From positions 4,154,001 through 4,218,000 of the forward strand of contig JAJGBQ010000001.1 in NCBI GenBank assembly GCA_022457065.1: 64,000 bases of DNA, given 5' to 3'. This DNA is from Curvularia sp. ZM96 (taxonomy: Eukaryota > Ascomycota > Dothideomycetes > Pleosporales > Pleosporaceae). Positions 56,204-64,000 of the stretch are shown here, piece after piece; position 1 is the stretch's first letter, and each line of letters begins with the position of its first letter. The notes beneath the pieces are model-generated. The model saw only the letters and a list, made by a program, of their open reading frames with translations. It had not been told where the DNA came from and did not search any database. A program made the translations under genes and the position numbers.

Positions 56204-56753
56204 AAGGCGCACCATAATAATTTTAATGTCTTGTTCCATGGAATCAACATGTCTGTACATCTAAGTGCTTGCTGCACCAAGACAAAAAAAGTCTTGCCTG
56301 GTTTAGGGAGGTTTGTTTTTTTGGTCGGATTTTATACCCCGCGTTCGGCAGCATAGAAACACATAAAGCTGCGATGTTTTGTTTTAGATTCACGTACCTC
56401 TAGGATACTTTTTCCTACATTGTTCTACTAGAAAATTTGCAAATACATTGTGAATGGACGTCTGTTCATTCGAGTTCCTTGGCAAACACCATGTCTCACT
56501 GTGTCTTAGATGCAATTGTCTGTATACAGCGCTTTGGCGATGTATCATTTTGTGTCCTTACAGTGACTAGATAGCAATCAAGGTGCTCCTCCAACGTGTA
56601 TTCCTATAAAGATGAATATCTCACGATAATACTCATTCGATTGATTCTTGAAACACTTCTGTTTCCTCACGATACACATTTCCTATTACGCTTCACCTAT
56701 CTAGTAAAGCATCCAGAAAAAAAGGCTCCTCTTACAGCAATACAGTAGCGGCG
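56204..56753. other. Intergenic after the CDF gene
   Basis: 550 bp with AT-rich 3' UTR-like sequence (T-runs near 56310). No feature supported. Confidence 0.5.
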
Positions 56754-57068
56754 ATGGGTGTAGCGCAACCATTCCCCCTCTACAAAACTCGCCGTTTTCG
56801 AAGATGTCCTTGCCACATCCATCTAGCACACTTGGACGATAAACAGAAAGAAGAAGTGAAGAAGGAAGCAGAAAGCTACAAATTCGAGTTAGAAGACCGG
56901 CCGAGCGTGAGCGAGCTAGTTTCTCAGTTCAACAAGAAAGCAAAGTGGAGGCTGCGCTTAGAGAGGATGGAGTGGGATGGAACGATCAGGGACTGTGACG
57001 AAGAGGTGGAGGAGTTGGTGGAGGAAGAAGAGGAAGAAGGCCGCCGAGAGGAAAGAAAACAAGCTTAG
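56754..57068 (+). CDS. Small hypothetical charged protein
   Basis: ATG-initiated single frame of 104 residues. The N-terminus is basic with two cysteines (RRFRRCPCHIHLAHL). The rest is helical and strongly charged (DDKQKEEVKKEAESYKFELED, FNKKAKWRLRLERMEWDG) and ends in a glutamate-rich run (EELVEEEEEEGRREERK). The amphipathic, coherent helical pattern favours a real protein over chance, but no family is recognised and no splice support exists. It could also be the tail of a larger, undetected gene. Confidence 0.35.
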   Translation: MGVAQPFPLYKTRRFRRCPCHIHLAHLDDKQKEEVKKEAESYKFELEDRPSVSELVSQFNKKAKWRLRLERMEWDGTIRDCDEEVEELVEEEEEEGRREERKQA

Positions 57069-57531
57069 ATTTACTACTTTTGGAGAATGGGATTGTGTTC
57101 GTGCCAGAATAAACTTGGGTTACTTCAAGTGTAGAGCAATAGATACTTGCAGCGATTCTATTAATGCACAATGCTTGGAGATCCTAAGCAGAACCACACG
57201 ACCAGATACAAGCCCTAGAAAAGCTATGTCCTCGCGTACTGCAGTCAATCTTGATTGATACTCTGGCGGAAGCCACACAGCGCGTTGCTGGTTGCGCAAC
57301 ATCCACCGATCCTGCACTACGACGTAGAAGGACTGCGGCTGCGGCCTTGAGAGCAATGTGACAACAGAGGTTTGAGGCAAAAGAATATCGCCTTGGTTCG
57401 TGTGAAGTACCTCGCCCAGATTTGCAGAGACAATACCTCCTGCTCGGTTGTGGTGTCGCGACAAGATGGAATGCGGCACTTCTATGATATCGCGCACACG
57501 CCTTGACTCTGAGCAAACAGATACCATACCA
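57069..57531. other. Convergent intergenic region
   Basis: About 460 bp between the small plus-strand frame and the stop of the beta-lactamase-like gene. Minus-strand frames here are continuations past the hydrolase stop in other frames. Nothing annotated. Confidence 0.45.
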
Positions 57532-58908
57532 TTAGGACCGCAGACCTGCAAGACCGCTCTGATTATAATTCTTGTACATACCCGCCTCAAATTGACGGGC
57601 CAACGCTGAACACTTCGTGTCTCCGGTAGGCATCACTTGTCCCGCGTACAAGCCGCAGAGTCCGGTCTTACGGTCGACCCACTAACTATGTCAGTACCAG
57701 AGCATACTGTTTTGTGCGTGGTAGAGCTTACCCATGTCAGATTCGGCAGACCGCCCCAAATCATACTACCAGCTGCTTTGCCATCAATTTGGTCGTGCAG
57801 AAGGAGAAGACCCCCAAGGCCCCAGTCCTTCTTCTGGTCTTTCTGTGTTCCACCCATAGCGTTGTTCACCTGAACCGCCCACAATTAGTATGATTCTCAG
57901 AATTACTCCACGAAACTTACCATGTCAACCTGCAACATCGCATTCATCGCAGCCGAAGCAGCCTCACCCAACTGCGGCTTGAAGAACTCCTCAAGCGTAT
58001 CCTTCTTCAACAGCTTCTCATCCTCATCGGTCGTCAGAAGAGCTTTCAAAACCTTAATGTACTCCTCTGCGCTCGTGAAGACTCCATCGCCACCCATACA
58101 AGACTGCATCTCCCCTCCATCCACGTCCAGGTACCCCTGCCTCGCCGCCGTGTACCTAACAGTGGCCGACCCTTCGTCTCGGAAACTCATATCCGCCATT
58201 CTGGCTTTCATGTCTGGACGAGAACTAAGGCGGAATGTCATGTCCGTGATTCCAAGTGGTTCCCAGAGGTTCTGCCGCATGTACTCCTCAAGTGAGAGTC
58301 CCATCACGCGCTCTATGAGTAGGCCAGCGTAGTCGATGCCGGGGCCGTACATCCAGCTTTCCCCTGGTTCGAAGGTGAGCGGTGCGTCGTATCGCTGTAA
58401 CAGCTTTGCGCCTGCGCCTGGCTGTCGTCCATGGTACGCGAGCCAGGCTAGGAGCTTGGGGTGCAAGACACTGTAAGTCAATCCGCTGGTGTGCGTCAAG
58501 AGCGTACGTAAGGTAATGGGTTTAGTGTGCGCTATTTCGATAGGCTTTCCCTCATTGTCGAAAGATTCGAGGATCTTGAAATCTCTGAGCTCGGGGATGT
58601 GGGTATAGACAGGATCGTCAAGGGTCAGCTTGCCGCGCTCGACGAGCTGCAGTGCGCAGATGGATGTCATAAGCTTGGTGCAGGATGCTACCCACATCAC
58701 CGTGTCCAGTTGGAGCGGTTTGGCGTTTTCGGGCTTCATGGACGTGTTGCCGAATGTTTTGGCGTACTCGAAGGAGCCTGAATGTGTGAGCAAGTGCTAA
58801 TGGATACAGGTCATGTAGGCTACCATCGCGGTTTGTGGCGAGTAAGACGCAGCCGGGTATCTCTTCTGCATCGACAGCTTGCTGGATTGTTGTTTCGAAG
58901 TCGGCCAT
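57532..58908 (-). CDS. Class C beta-lactamase-like serine hydrolase/transesterase
   Basis: Serine hydrolase of the class C beta-lactamase/esterase fold; in fungi such proteins act as esterases or, as with LovD, acyltransferases in secondary metabolism. Exons (minus) 58908-58824, 58777-57921, 57869-57732 and 57681-57532 give 409 residues. Start at MADFETTIQQAVDAEEIPG. The SxxK catalytic pair is SCTK in MWVASCTKLMTSICALQL near residue 63. LRTLLTHTSGLTY follows. The second motif has its tyrosine in WMYGPGIDYAG (YGP in place of YxN). The final block has WGGLPNLTWWVD (normally a H/K-x-G-x-type strand) and GDTKCSALARQFEAGMY. No signal peptide, so it is probably cytosolic. There is no polyketide or peptide synthetase nearby in the window, so the substrate is open. 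Confidence 0.87.
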
Positions 58909-59213
58909 GGTGCGATACGGTAGACACTGCAGTAAACGGGTAGATTGATTGGTAATAGTGTACGCGAAAATAGGACGGCCGGCAATTTCAATAATGAAAA
59001 TAGAAAAGGGAATTGACAGTAAGTCCAAGCAGCACGGTTGGGGGTCTATCTATAGTCGTTCGATGACATGCTTCCCCGCCCACAGTAACGCGCGTAGCTT
59101 CAGGCAGCCATTTTGCACCCTTGTGCGGCTATACGCAGCCGCCCATAAGTCAGTAAGACATTTTCACTCTCACAAAAGATATAAACGTATCTAAGGTCGC
59201 TCAAAGTGAGGGA

Positions 59214-59567
59214 GGGACGTTATTGTACTAAAATACTCTTCAAGCTACTCGTATTACTAAGCTTAAAGAGCAATTAGCAGAGATAACAACACACCAAGGG
59301 CGTAAAAGAAAGTGGATTTAGATAGGTGGAACACTATATTTTAATGCAGGGGTATCGCAGGTAGCTGAAAGTGCTTCTACTAGTCGTACAGTATTAAAGA
59401 AGGCGCGTGGTAGAGGTAGTCAAGAAAGAGCCCAGCCAAGTCAACGGCACTATAGAACGTGCGGGAAGGCGGACTGTAACGCTCGTACATGCCAAAAGGA
59501 TACAGAAGAAGATTCTAAATCTAATGCGAGTGAGTTGTACGAAGCTTCAATAGTTAGCGTAGAGTAG
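59214..59567 (+). mobile_element. Degraded Fot1/Pogo-type DNA transposon, transposase C-terminus
   Basis: A plus-strand frame ending at TAG 59565-59567 reads as the C-terminal tail of a Tc1/mariner-superfamily Pogo/Fot1 transposase: LQATRITKLKEQLAEITTHQGRKRKW, then GGTLYFNAG, then the terminal knuckle-like YRTCGKADCNARTCQKD. The frame is broken by TAA at 59229-59231 and TAG at 59319-59321. Each is explained by one C-to-T change from a glutamine codon, as RIP would cause. The catalytic DDE part, the DNA-binding domain and the terminal inverted repeats are absent, so this is a dead fragment. Confidence 0.78.
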
Positions 59568-59648
59568 TTCGAGTCTTTGTACATGAAGTTCGCAATGCTA
59601 AGAAAAAGTGGCCGTCTCGGTGGTCAAATGCATTACTGTACACCTACA

Positions 59649-60679
59649 TTAAGCCACATGGTCCCTTATTATTCTCCAGAAATCTCCTACAAATTCACCG
59701 CCCTCTTCCATATACTTGACAAATTCATCCCTTTTTCCGATCGTGTCAATCTCGCACACAATATATTCAACCACTAGTTTCCTTAGGTCGTCGATAGTTC
59801 CGTCATCGCTTCGATCCGGCAGATCTGGGTTCGAGTACGCATATCTTGCGAGCTCAATGATGTCTCCAACGCGCTTTGTGTACAATTTGAAGTTTATTAG
59901 TGTCTTATGTAGCTTGCAGAGGGTTAGCGCTTTGAGTGGCATTATTAGACGTAGATGCGCAAAACAGTAGAGTCGTGCGTGGGCGAGGAGGACTGGCGTG
60001 AAGTTTTGGTTTGCAGCACTATTGGATTTGGGTTCGAAGTGTTGCAAGATCAGATTTTTGGGGCTGCCGCCGTTTAAGTAGTTTCGGCTGTTGAATTGAG
60101 TGCGTAATGGGGTTCTTGAGATGTTCCTTGCTACGTATTGAGACCTAAATACCGGCTGGGCGGCAGGTTCGTCGCACACCGGAGCTTCTGGGGGGCAATC
60201 TTCTACGGGGGGAGGTACTGGTACGGCAGGAGATCCATCCCAGCTAAAAGCCACTTCTGCCTGCTTGGCCTTGGTCTTCTTCTTCTTTTTCATCGTAGGC
60301 GGCTGGGGCCATTCCTCGGAGTCATCGTCGTCCTCATCCTGCTGGTCCATGCCGGGTGTAGAGCTCGGTTCCGGCAGGGATTCTTCCCACGGAGGTACCG
60401 TATAGTCACCGCGGTAAGCGTATTCGCAGAACCGGATGAAGTCGTCAACCCTTACATCCTCAATCCTCGCACATCGCGTTTCAGATTCCTGCATTCCACC
60501 ATTGATAAGTGCATCTAGTTGATGACCGGTAGCAGCAATCGCAGCCGCATGCACCACGATAGGCTTTCCCTCCTGGCCTACAAAGAAGGTGAATTGAGGT
60601 GATTGAATAAAGCTGCCGAACTTTAGCTCAACCCTGTCGGCATTAGAGATGAAACCTACCCCTCAAAGGTTGAAGCCAT
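59649..60679 (-). pseudogene. BTB/POZ domain protein gene with 5' frame problem
   Basis: A minus-strand frame covers a fungal BTB/POZ protein. The fold is visible in GSFIQSPQFTFFVG, then PIVVHAAAIAATGHQLDALINGG and VDDFIRFCEYAYRGDY. A disordered acidic and lysine-rich middle (DEDDDDSEEW, KKKKKTKAKQ) and a helical C-terminal part (DDLRKLVVEYIVCEI) follow. The natural start, ACAAATGGCTTCAACC at 60679 (MASTFEG), is followed at once by TAG, whereas the BTB frame runs open from GFISNADRVELKFGSF. One extra G in the GGGG run at about 60660 would join them into 343 residues. The only splice alternative is a 26-bp intron (60634-60659), too short to be credible. Either a frameshifted copy, an assembly error in a homopolymer, or a gene with an unseen first exon. 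Confidence 0.68.
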
Positions 60680-61731
60680 TTGTATATAACAGATTTCGGA
60701 TGACTTTTGCAGAGTAAAGAATAGGAAAGTCAACTTTCGACTTAAGTCAGTTCGCAATGTGGGAGGCTTAAGAAGAGGACGAGAAGATGCGGGGTTGCAC
60801 GGCAAGCAGCTACGTGCTACGTATTGACTGGTTCTTGAATGCTGGAAATGTAACACAGCATTATCGCTAAATGCAATGGCGTCCAACAGCGTTTGTTGCT
60901 GAGCTTTGCCAACTGCATCTTTCGGGAAGCCTAGATTTCCGACACAAGTTGACTTGAAGCCAGCGCCTAGCGGAGAACCGGTTTAACAAACCTAAGAGGG
61001 CGCGCCAAACATGTAATAACTAGGTGATTTTTCGTTACGGATGGAAAGACATTAGATTTCACGCTTCTATGGTATGTGAAGGACAGTTACCGTATTTGTA
61101 AGAGTTACACATGTGCCAGATAATGTGATAGTTTGTTAAGTGTTGAAAGTGAATCTAAGTCATGCGGTACAGCAGTCGGGCTATTACTGGTTTCGATCAG
61201 AGTAACGTCTATCCCTACGTACCGGGACGCACGGTGTAACGGGACAGTTTTCGCTTCGGAGCCTCGCTTTCTCTAACATGTATGGGGATCGACCTATAGT
61301 CGGCGTATTAATGTTCTAGAGTAGGTTTTCTTCTAGGGTATTAACCTGGTACGAGTTTTCGCGATGTTGCCCTTGCTGTCGATTATCTTGTTAACGCTAT
61401 TAATAGACTTTTTGTTAATATCCCCCTATCTATTTATAATATAGAAGGTCTCTAAAAAGGTTAGAAGGTCTGTTAGAAAGTAGAACTTAGAAGGAATAGG
61501 TCCCTAAGATCTAAAAAGTATTTTAGCCTAATAAGTATACAGTCTGGCAGTTTCGCCGACGAAAACGATAATCGCTAAAAGCATTCTAGCGCGTTAAAAT
61601 CCACTCGTGTCTCTTAGTATGTAGGCTGCCTGTAGTAGCGTGGTCAGGTGTCGCTGTATGCTATCGTAAAGAATTCAACGCTATATACAGTAAAAGTCTT
61701 ACACTATTGCGTTGGTCGCTTTTTCTATCTG
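60680..61731. repeat. Intergenic DNA with AT-rich, probably RIP-eroded segment
   Basis: Between about 61370 and 61510 the sequence is rich in TA and in words such as TTAATA, TATTTATAATATAG and AGAAGGTCT (repeated at about 61445 and 61465). It contains no open frame. This looks like repeat-derived DNA eroded by C-to-T mutation, but no element family or terminal repeat could be named. The rest is unremarkable. Confidence 0.35.
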
Positions 61732-62916
61732 TCAGACATCATACAAACTAAATACCGTCAATATCAACATCAGCAAAGCGACGATGAAGCTTCCAGCGCT
61801 GAATATTACCTCCAAGCTGAACCCTAAAAGTTTTCCCCCGATTCCTACAGAGGCGAGGATAGCCAGAAATACACAGAGACATTTTATATGACACCACGCC
61901 GTCTCAACGTACAAGCCATCTAGTTCTACATATCTGCTCTGCGGTCTGAATCCGTTGACTGGCAAATTGATGTTCCTGGTGATATTGATGTTAGTCGGAT
62001 CTCATAGCATATGTGTCTAAGACCTGCCTATAGTGATGAATGAAGTTATGGTTACTCAAGCCAGTAAGTATATTTTGAGAGCTTGCACCGGGTGGATCGC
62101 GGAAGTAGCAAGAAAGGAAAGACGCGGTTTTAATCCAACGTATCTGATCATTACACCTGTCCCATTCCTGGAAAGGACAGGTTGAAACGCCAGAGAGTTT
62201 TGAAGAGTTGGTTGGGCAATCACTGTTGCAATGATTATATTCCCCAGAGCTGTCGCGATAGCAGTAATCCGGAAACTCGGTTGAATCGAAGTCCTCTATC
62301 GATTCAATAGTTTTCGCCGCTTCTTCCTGTTCCTCAGAATAACTCTTGTGAAATTTCTCCAGGTCTAAAGGTTCAACGAAGGCTAAAAATCGTTTTGAGT
62401 GGCGGCAGATTAATCGGAACTATATTTGAAATTTAGTACAGATAGGTACGATACAAGACAGTGGGAACATACAGTGACGGGCTTGAGTCTACTGAATCTT
62501 CGGAAGGAAAGGTACCTTCGTAAGAGGCCAAGTTCTTCATAATACTTCTTCCTTAATGACTTGAAGATTTCATACTCATTTTCAACGTCGGTAATCAGAA
62601 CGTCCACAGCCCAGGTTCTAAAGCTTTCAGAGTGCTCAGAACCCCATAGCAAGAATACACAGCTCGCACCGTCTTTCTTCTCAGTTTCCTCCTGGAAGTA
62701 GGTGAAGATGGAGTCTCTGAGCAAGTTGGACGACTTTGGTAAAGATGGCTTCCGTAAAACTTCGTGCATAGCCTGTTGCCGTCTTCTTTCTTTGGCTCTC
62801 TTCAGGCCGTTGTGTAGAACAGGTTGGAACCCGGTCGCTCCCACAGCGGTTTCTTCTGAACCTTTAACGCGGGCTCTTTCTGGTCGTGATGGAAAGTCTA
62901 CTAGTGGTGACGACAT
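61732..62916 (-). CDS. Fungal membrane protein with two C-terminal TM helices, unknown function
   Basis: Exons (minus) 62916-62473, 62419-62028 and 61975-61732 give 359 residues. The first 130 residues are basic and carry a segment with SFRTWAVDVLITDVENEYEIFKSLRKKYYEELGLLRRYLSFRR. This (loop)-LRKxYxxxxGxxRxxLSFRR pattern occurs in a family of fungal membrane proteins of unknown role, often in accessory regions. A cysteine-containing middle follows (DYCYRDSS, CNSDC, CPFQEWDRC). Two TM helices end the protein (LCVFLAILASVGIGGKLLG and SAGSFIVALLMLILTVFSLY). The second intron needs a GC donor (AG|GCAGGT at 62026-62027) with a normal AG acceptor, 52 bp long; no GT donor keeps the frame. Confidence 0.65.
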
Positions 62917-63592
62917 AGAGAACTTAGGGTTGACAAGGACGATTGTAGATAATGAAATTCTTGCAAATGCGCAATGTTACAAAACTCAGCAACTTATATA
63001 AATGATGATTAGGCAAAACTACTCTCTAAGGCTACCACTGTTGTTCCAGCGCAATGGATCTAGGCAGAAGCACTGCCCGTTTGTGGCGGAGTAAGGCTGA
63101 TTTTGCCCCAATCTATAGCGCATTAATTGATTGGTCTACGTTTCTATCATCTCTATCTTACAGACGTGGGTGGGAATACGTACAGGTATTTGGGCTATCT
63201 TTGCAGCATACTAAGCTCGAGAATCGCTGCTACTCAGTAGATCCTAAACGTTATATAAAACACTGACTGCGGTTCACTCCATTATGCTAGGTTATATCCG
63301 CCACCGCAAAATGTTCAACACTTCGTCAAACATAGCATATGGTAATACTTTGGGCATACAACTGTACATCTGCACACCTGGTAGCGATGAATCCTAGCGG
63401 CTAAAGGATCGATATCATTAGGCGCTTGTCAGACGCTTTTAGCGACATACATTTCAGCTATTTCTAGGCAAGTATGCGCTGTTCCGGTGCGGGGTAAGAT
63501 GCTCATTCCACCCAAAGAATCCGTGTAAGTTCTATACGCTTTGTAAATACTGTTCTTCTAGATACATTGTTCGAACTATCCAGCAACTAGGT
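62917..63592. other. Divergent intergenic region
   Basis: About 680 bp between the membrane-protein gene and the NYN gene. A 70-codon plus-strand frame (63054-63266) has no resemblance to a family. No other feature seen. Confidence 0.45.
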
Positions 63593-64000
63593 ATGAGCGA
63601 TTCCAGCCTAGCTCTCCTAATCGACGGCGACAACGTTTCGCCAAAAGTCATCGCTGGACTGCTGGCAGAAATCGCAAAATATGGAACTGCTAGCGTTCGA
63701 CGGATATATGGAGACTGGACGACTCCGTCCCTCTCTGGTTGGAAAACGTGTCTCCTGAATTACTCTATAACGCCAGTACAACAGTTCGCGTACACGAATG
63801 GGAAAAATGCTACCGATGGCGCCATGATCATCGACGCCATGGACCTTCTGTATACTGGCCGCTTTTCGAGCTTCTGTATTGTATCAAGCGACAGCGACTT
63901 CACGCGCCTGGCATCCCGTATTCGCGAGCAAGGCGTGACGGTATATGGATTTGGAGAGCGCAAGACTAACAACACCTTCATTGCGGCTTGTGACAAGTTC
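63593..64000 (+). CDS. NYN domain (PIN-like RNase) protein, 3'-truncated by window edge
   Basis: An open frame from the ATG at 63593 runs to the window end, 136 codons without a stop. It begins MSDSSLALLIDGDNVSP and has the full acidic pattern of a NYN/LabA-like PIN-fold nuclease domain: LLIDGDN at residues 8-14, NGKNATDGAMIIDAMDLL near 77-94, and CIVSSDSDFTRLASRIREQG near 104-123, followed by VYGFGERKT. NYN proteins are predicted metal-dependent RNases, often joined to a C-terminal OST-HTH/LOTUS domain; that part would lie beyond the window. Acidic residues for the metal site are all kept, so an active enzyme is likely. Confidence 0.88.
   Translation, partial: MSDSSLALLIDGDNVSPKVIAGLLAEIAKYGTASVRRIYGDWTTPSLSGWKTCLLNYSITPVQQFAYTNGKNATDGAMIIDAMDLLYTGRFSSFCIVSSDSDFTRLASRIREQGVTVYGFGERKTNNTFIAACDKF

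Noticed and set aside
60634..60659. 26-bp intron at the start of the BTB gene
   Set aside because: Keeps the frame but is far below the length needed for fungal splicing; a one-base frameshift or missing exon is more likely.

Overview
The window reads as nuclear DNA of a filamentous ascomycete, most likely a dothideomycete of the Pleosporales type. Genes carry short spliceosomal introns (about 46-65 bp, GTAAGT-like donors). The families are typical of that group: fungal actin, Zn2Cys6 regulator, HET-like protein, Sld7, GH63 glucosidase, AA1-like secreted protein. The class assignment is inference; the fungal nature is clear. All exon models come from reading frame, splice signals and family fit. 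The summed exons of every complete spliced model except the doubtful BTB gene give an intact frame.

Layout. 0-4 kb: 3' part of actin, then an MFS transporter. 4-11.4 kb: a long stretch with no recognisable gene. 11.4-14.8 kb: a P-type H+-ATPase on the minus strand, in a non-classical form with an acidic insert. 14.8-20 kb: a second long gene-poor stretch that is pyrimidine-rich on the plus strand and ends in an AT-rich block. 20-29.4 kb: housekeeping genes, namely GH63 glucosidase I, the SNRNP27-like tri-snRNP protein, Elongator subunit Elp5, a divergent short-chain dehydrogenase and a CorA-like membrane protein. 30.5-33.8 kb: a HET-like multi-exon membrane protein. 34.3-39.2 kb: a small secreted AA1-like protein, replication factor Sld7 and an F-box protein. 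40.6-43.7 kb: a small conserved unknown and a DHA1-type MFS exporter.

44.4-50 kb is the most interesting block. An Aro80-like Zn2Cys6 regulator converges on 4-hydroxyphenylpyruvate dioxygenase (HPPD). HPPD is divergently paired, over about 740 bp, with a TTC36-like TPR protein. Mammalian TTC36 is known as an HPPD partner, so this arrangement suggests a conserved tyrosine-catabolism module. 51.6-56.2 kb: a ZIP metal importer and a Mn-type cation diffusion facilitator form a divergent metal-homeostasis pair.

57.5-64 kb looks more accessory. It holds a class C beta-lactamase-like hydrolase, a degraded Fot1/Pogo transposase tail with C-to-T type stops (RIP-like), a BTB/POZ gene whose 5' end is out of frame, an AT-rich relic, a two-TM membrane protein with a probable GC-AG intron, and the start of a NYN-domain protein cut by the window edge. 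I saw no rRNA, no CRISPR array and no tRNA that I could support.
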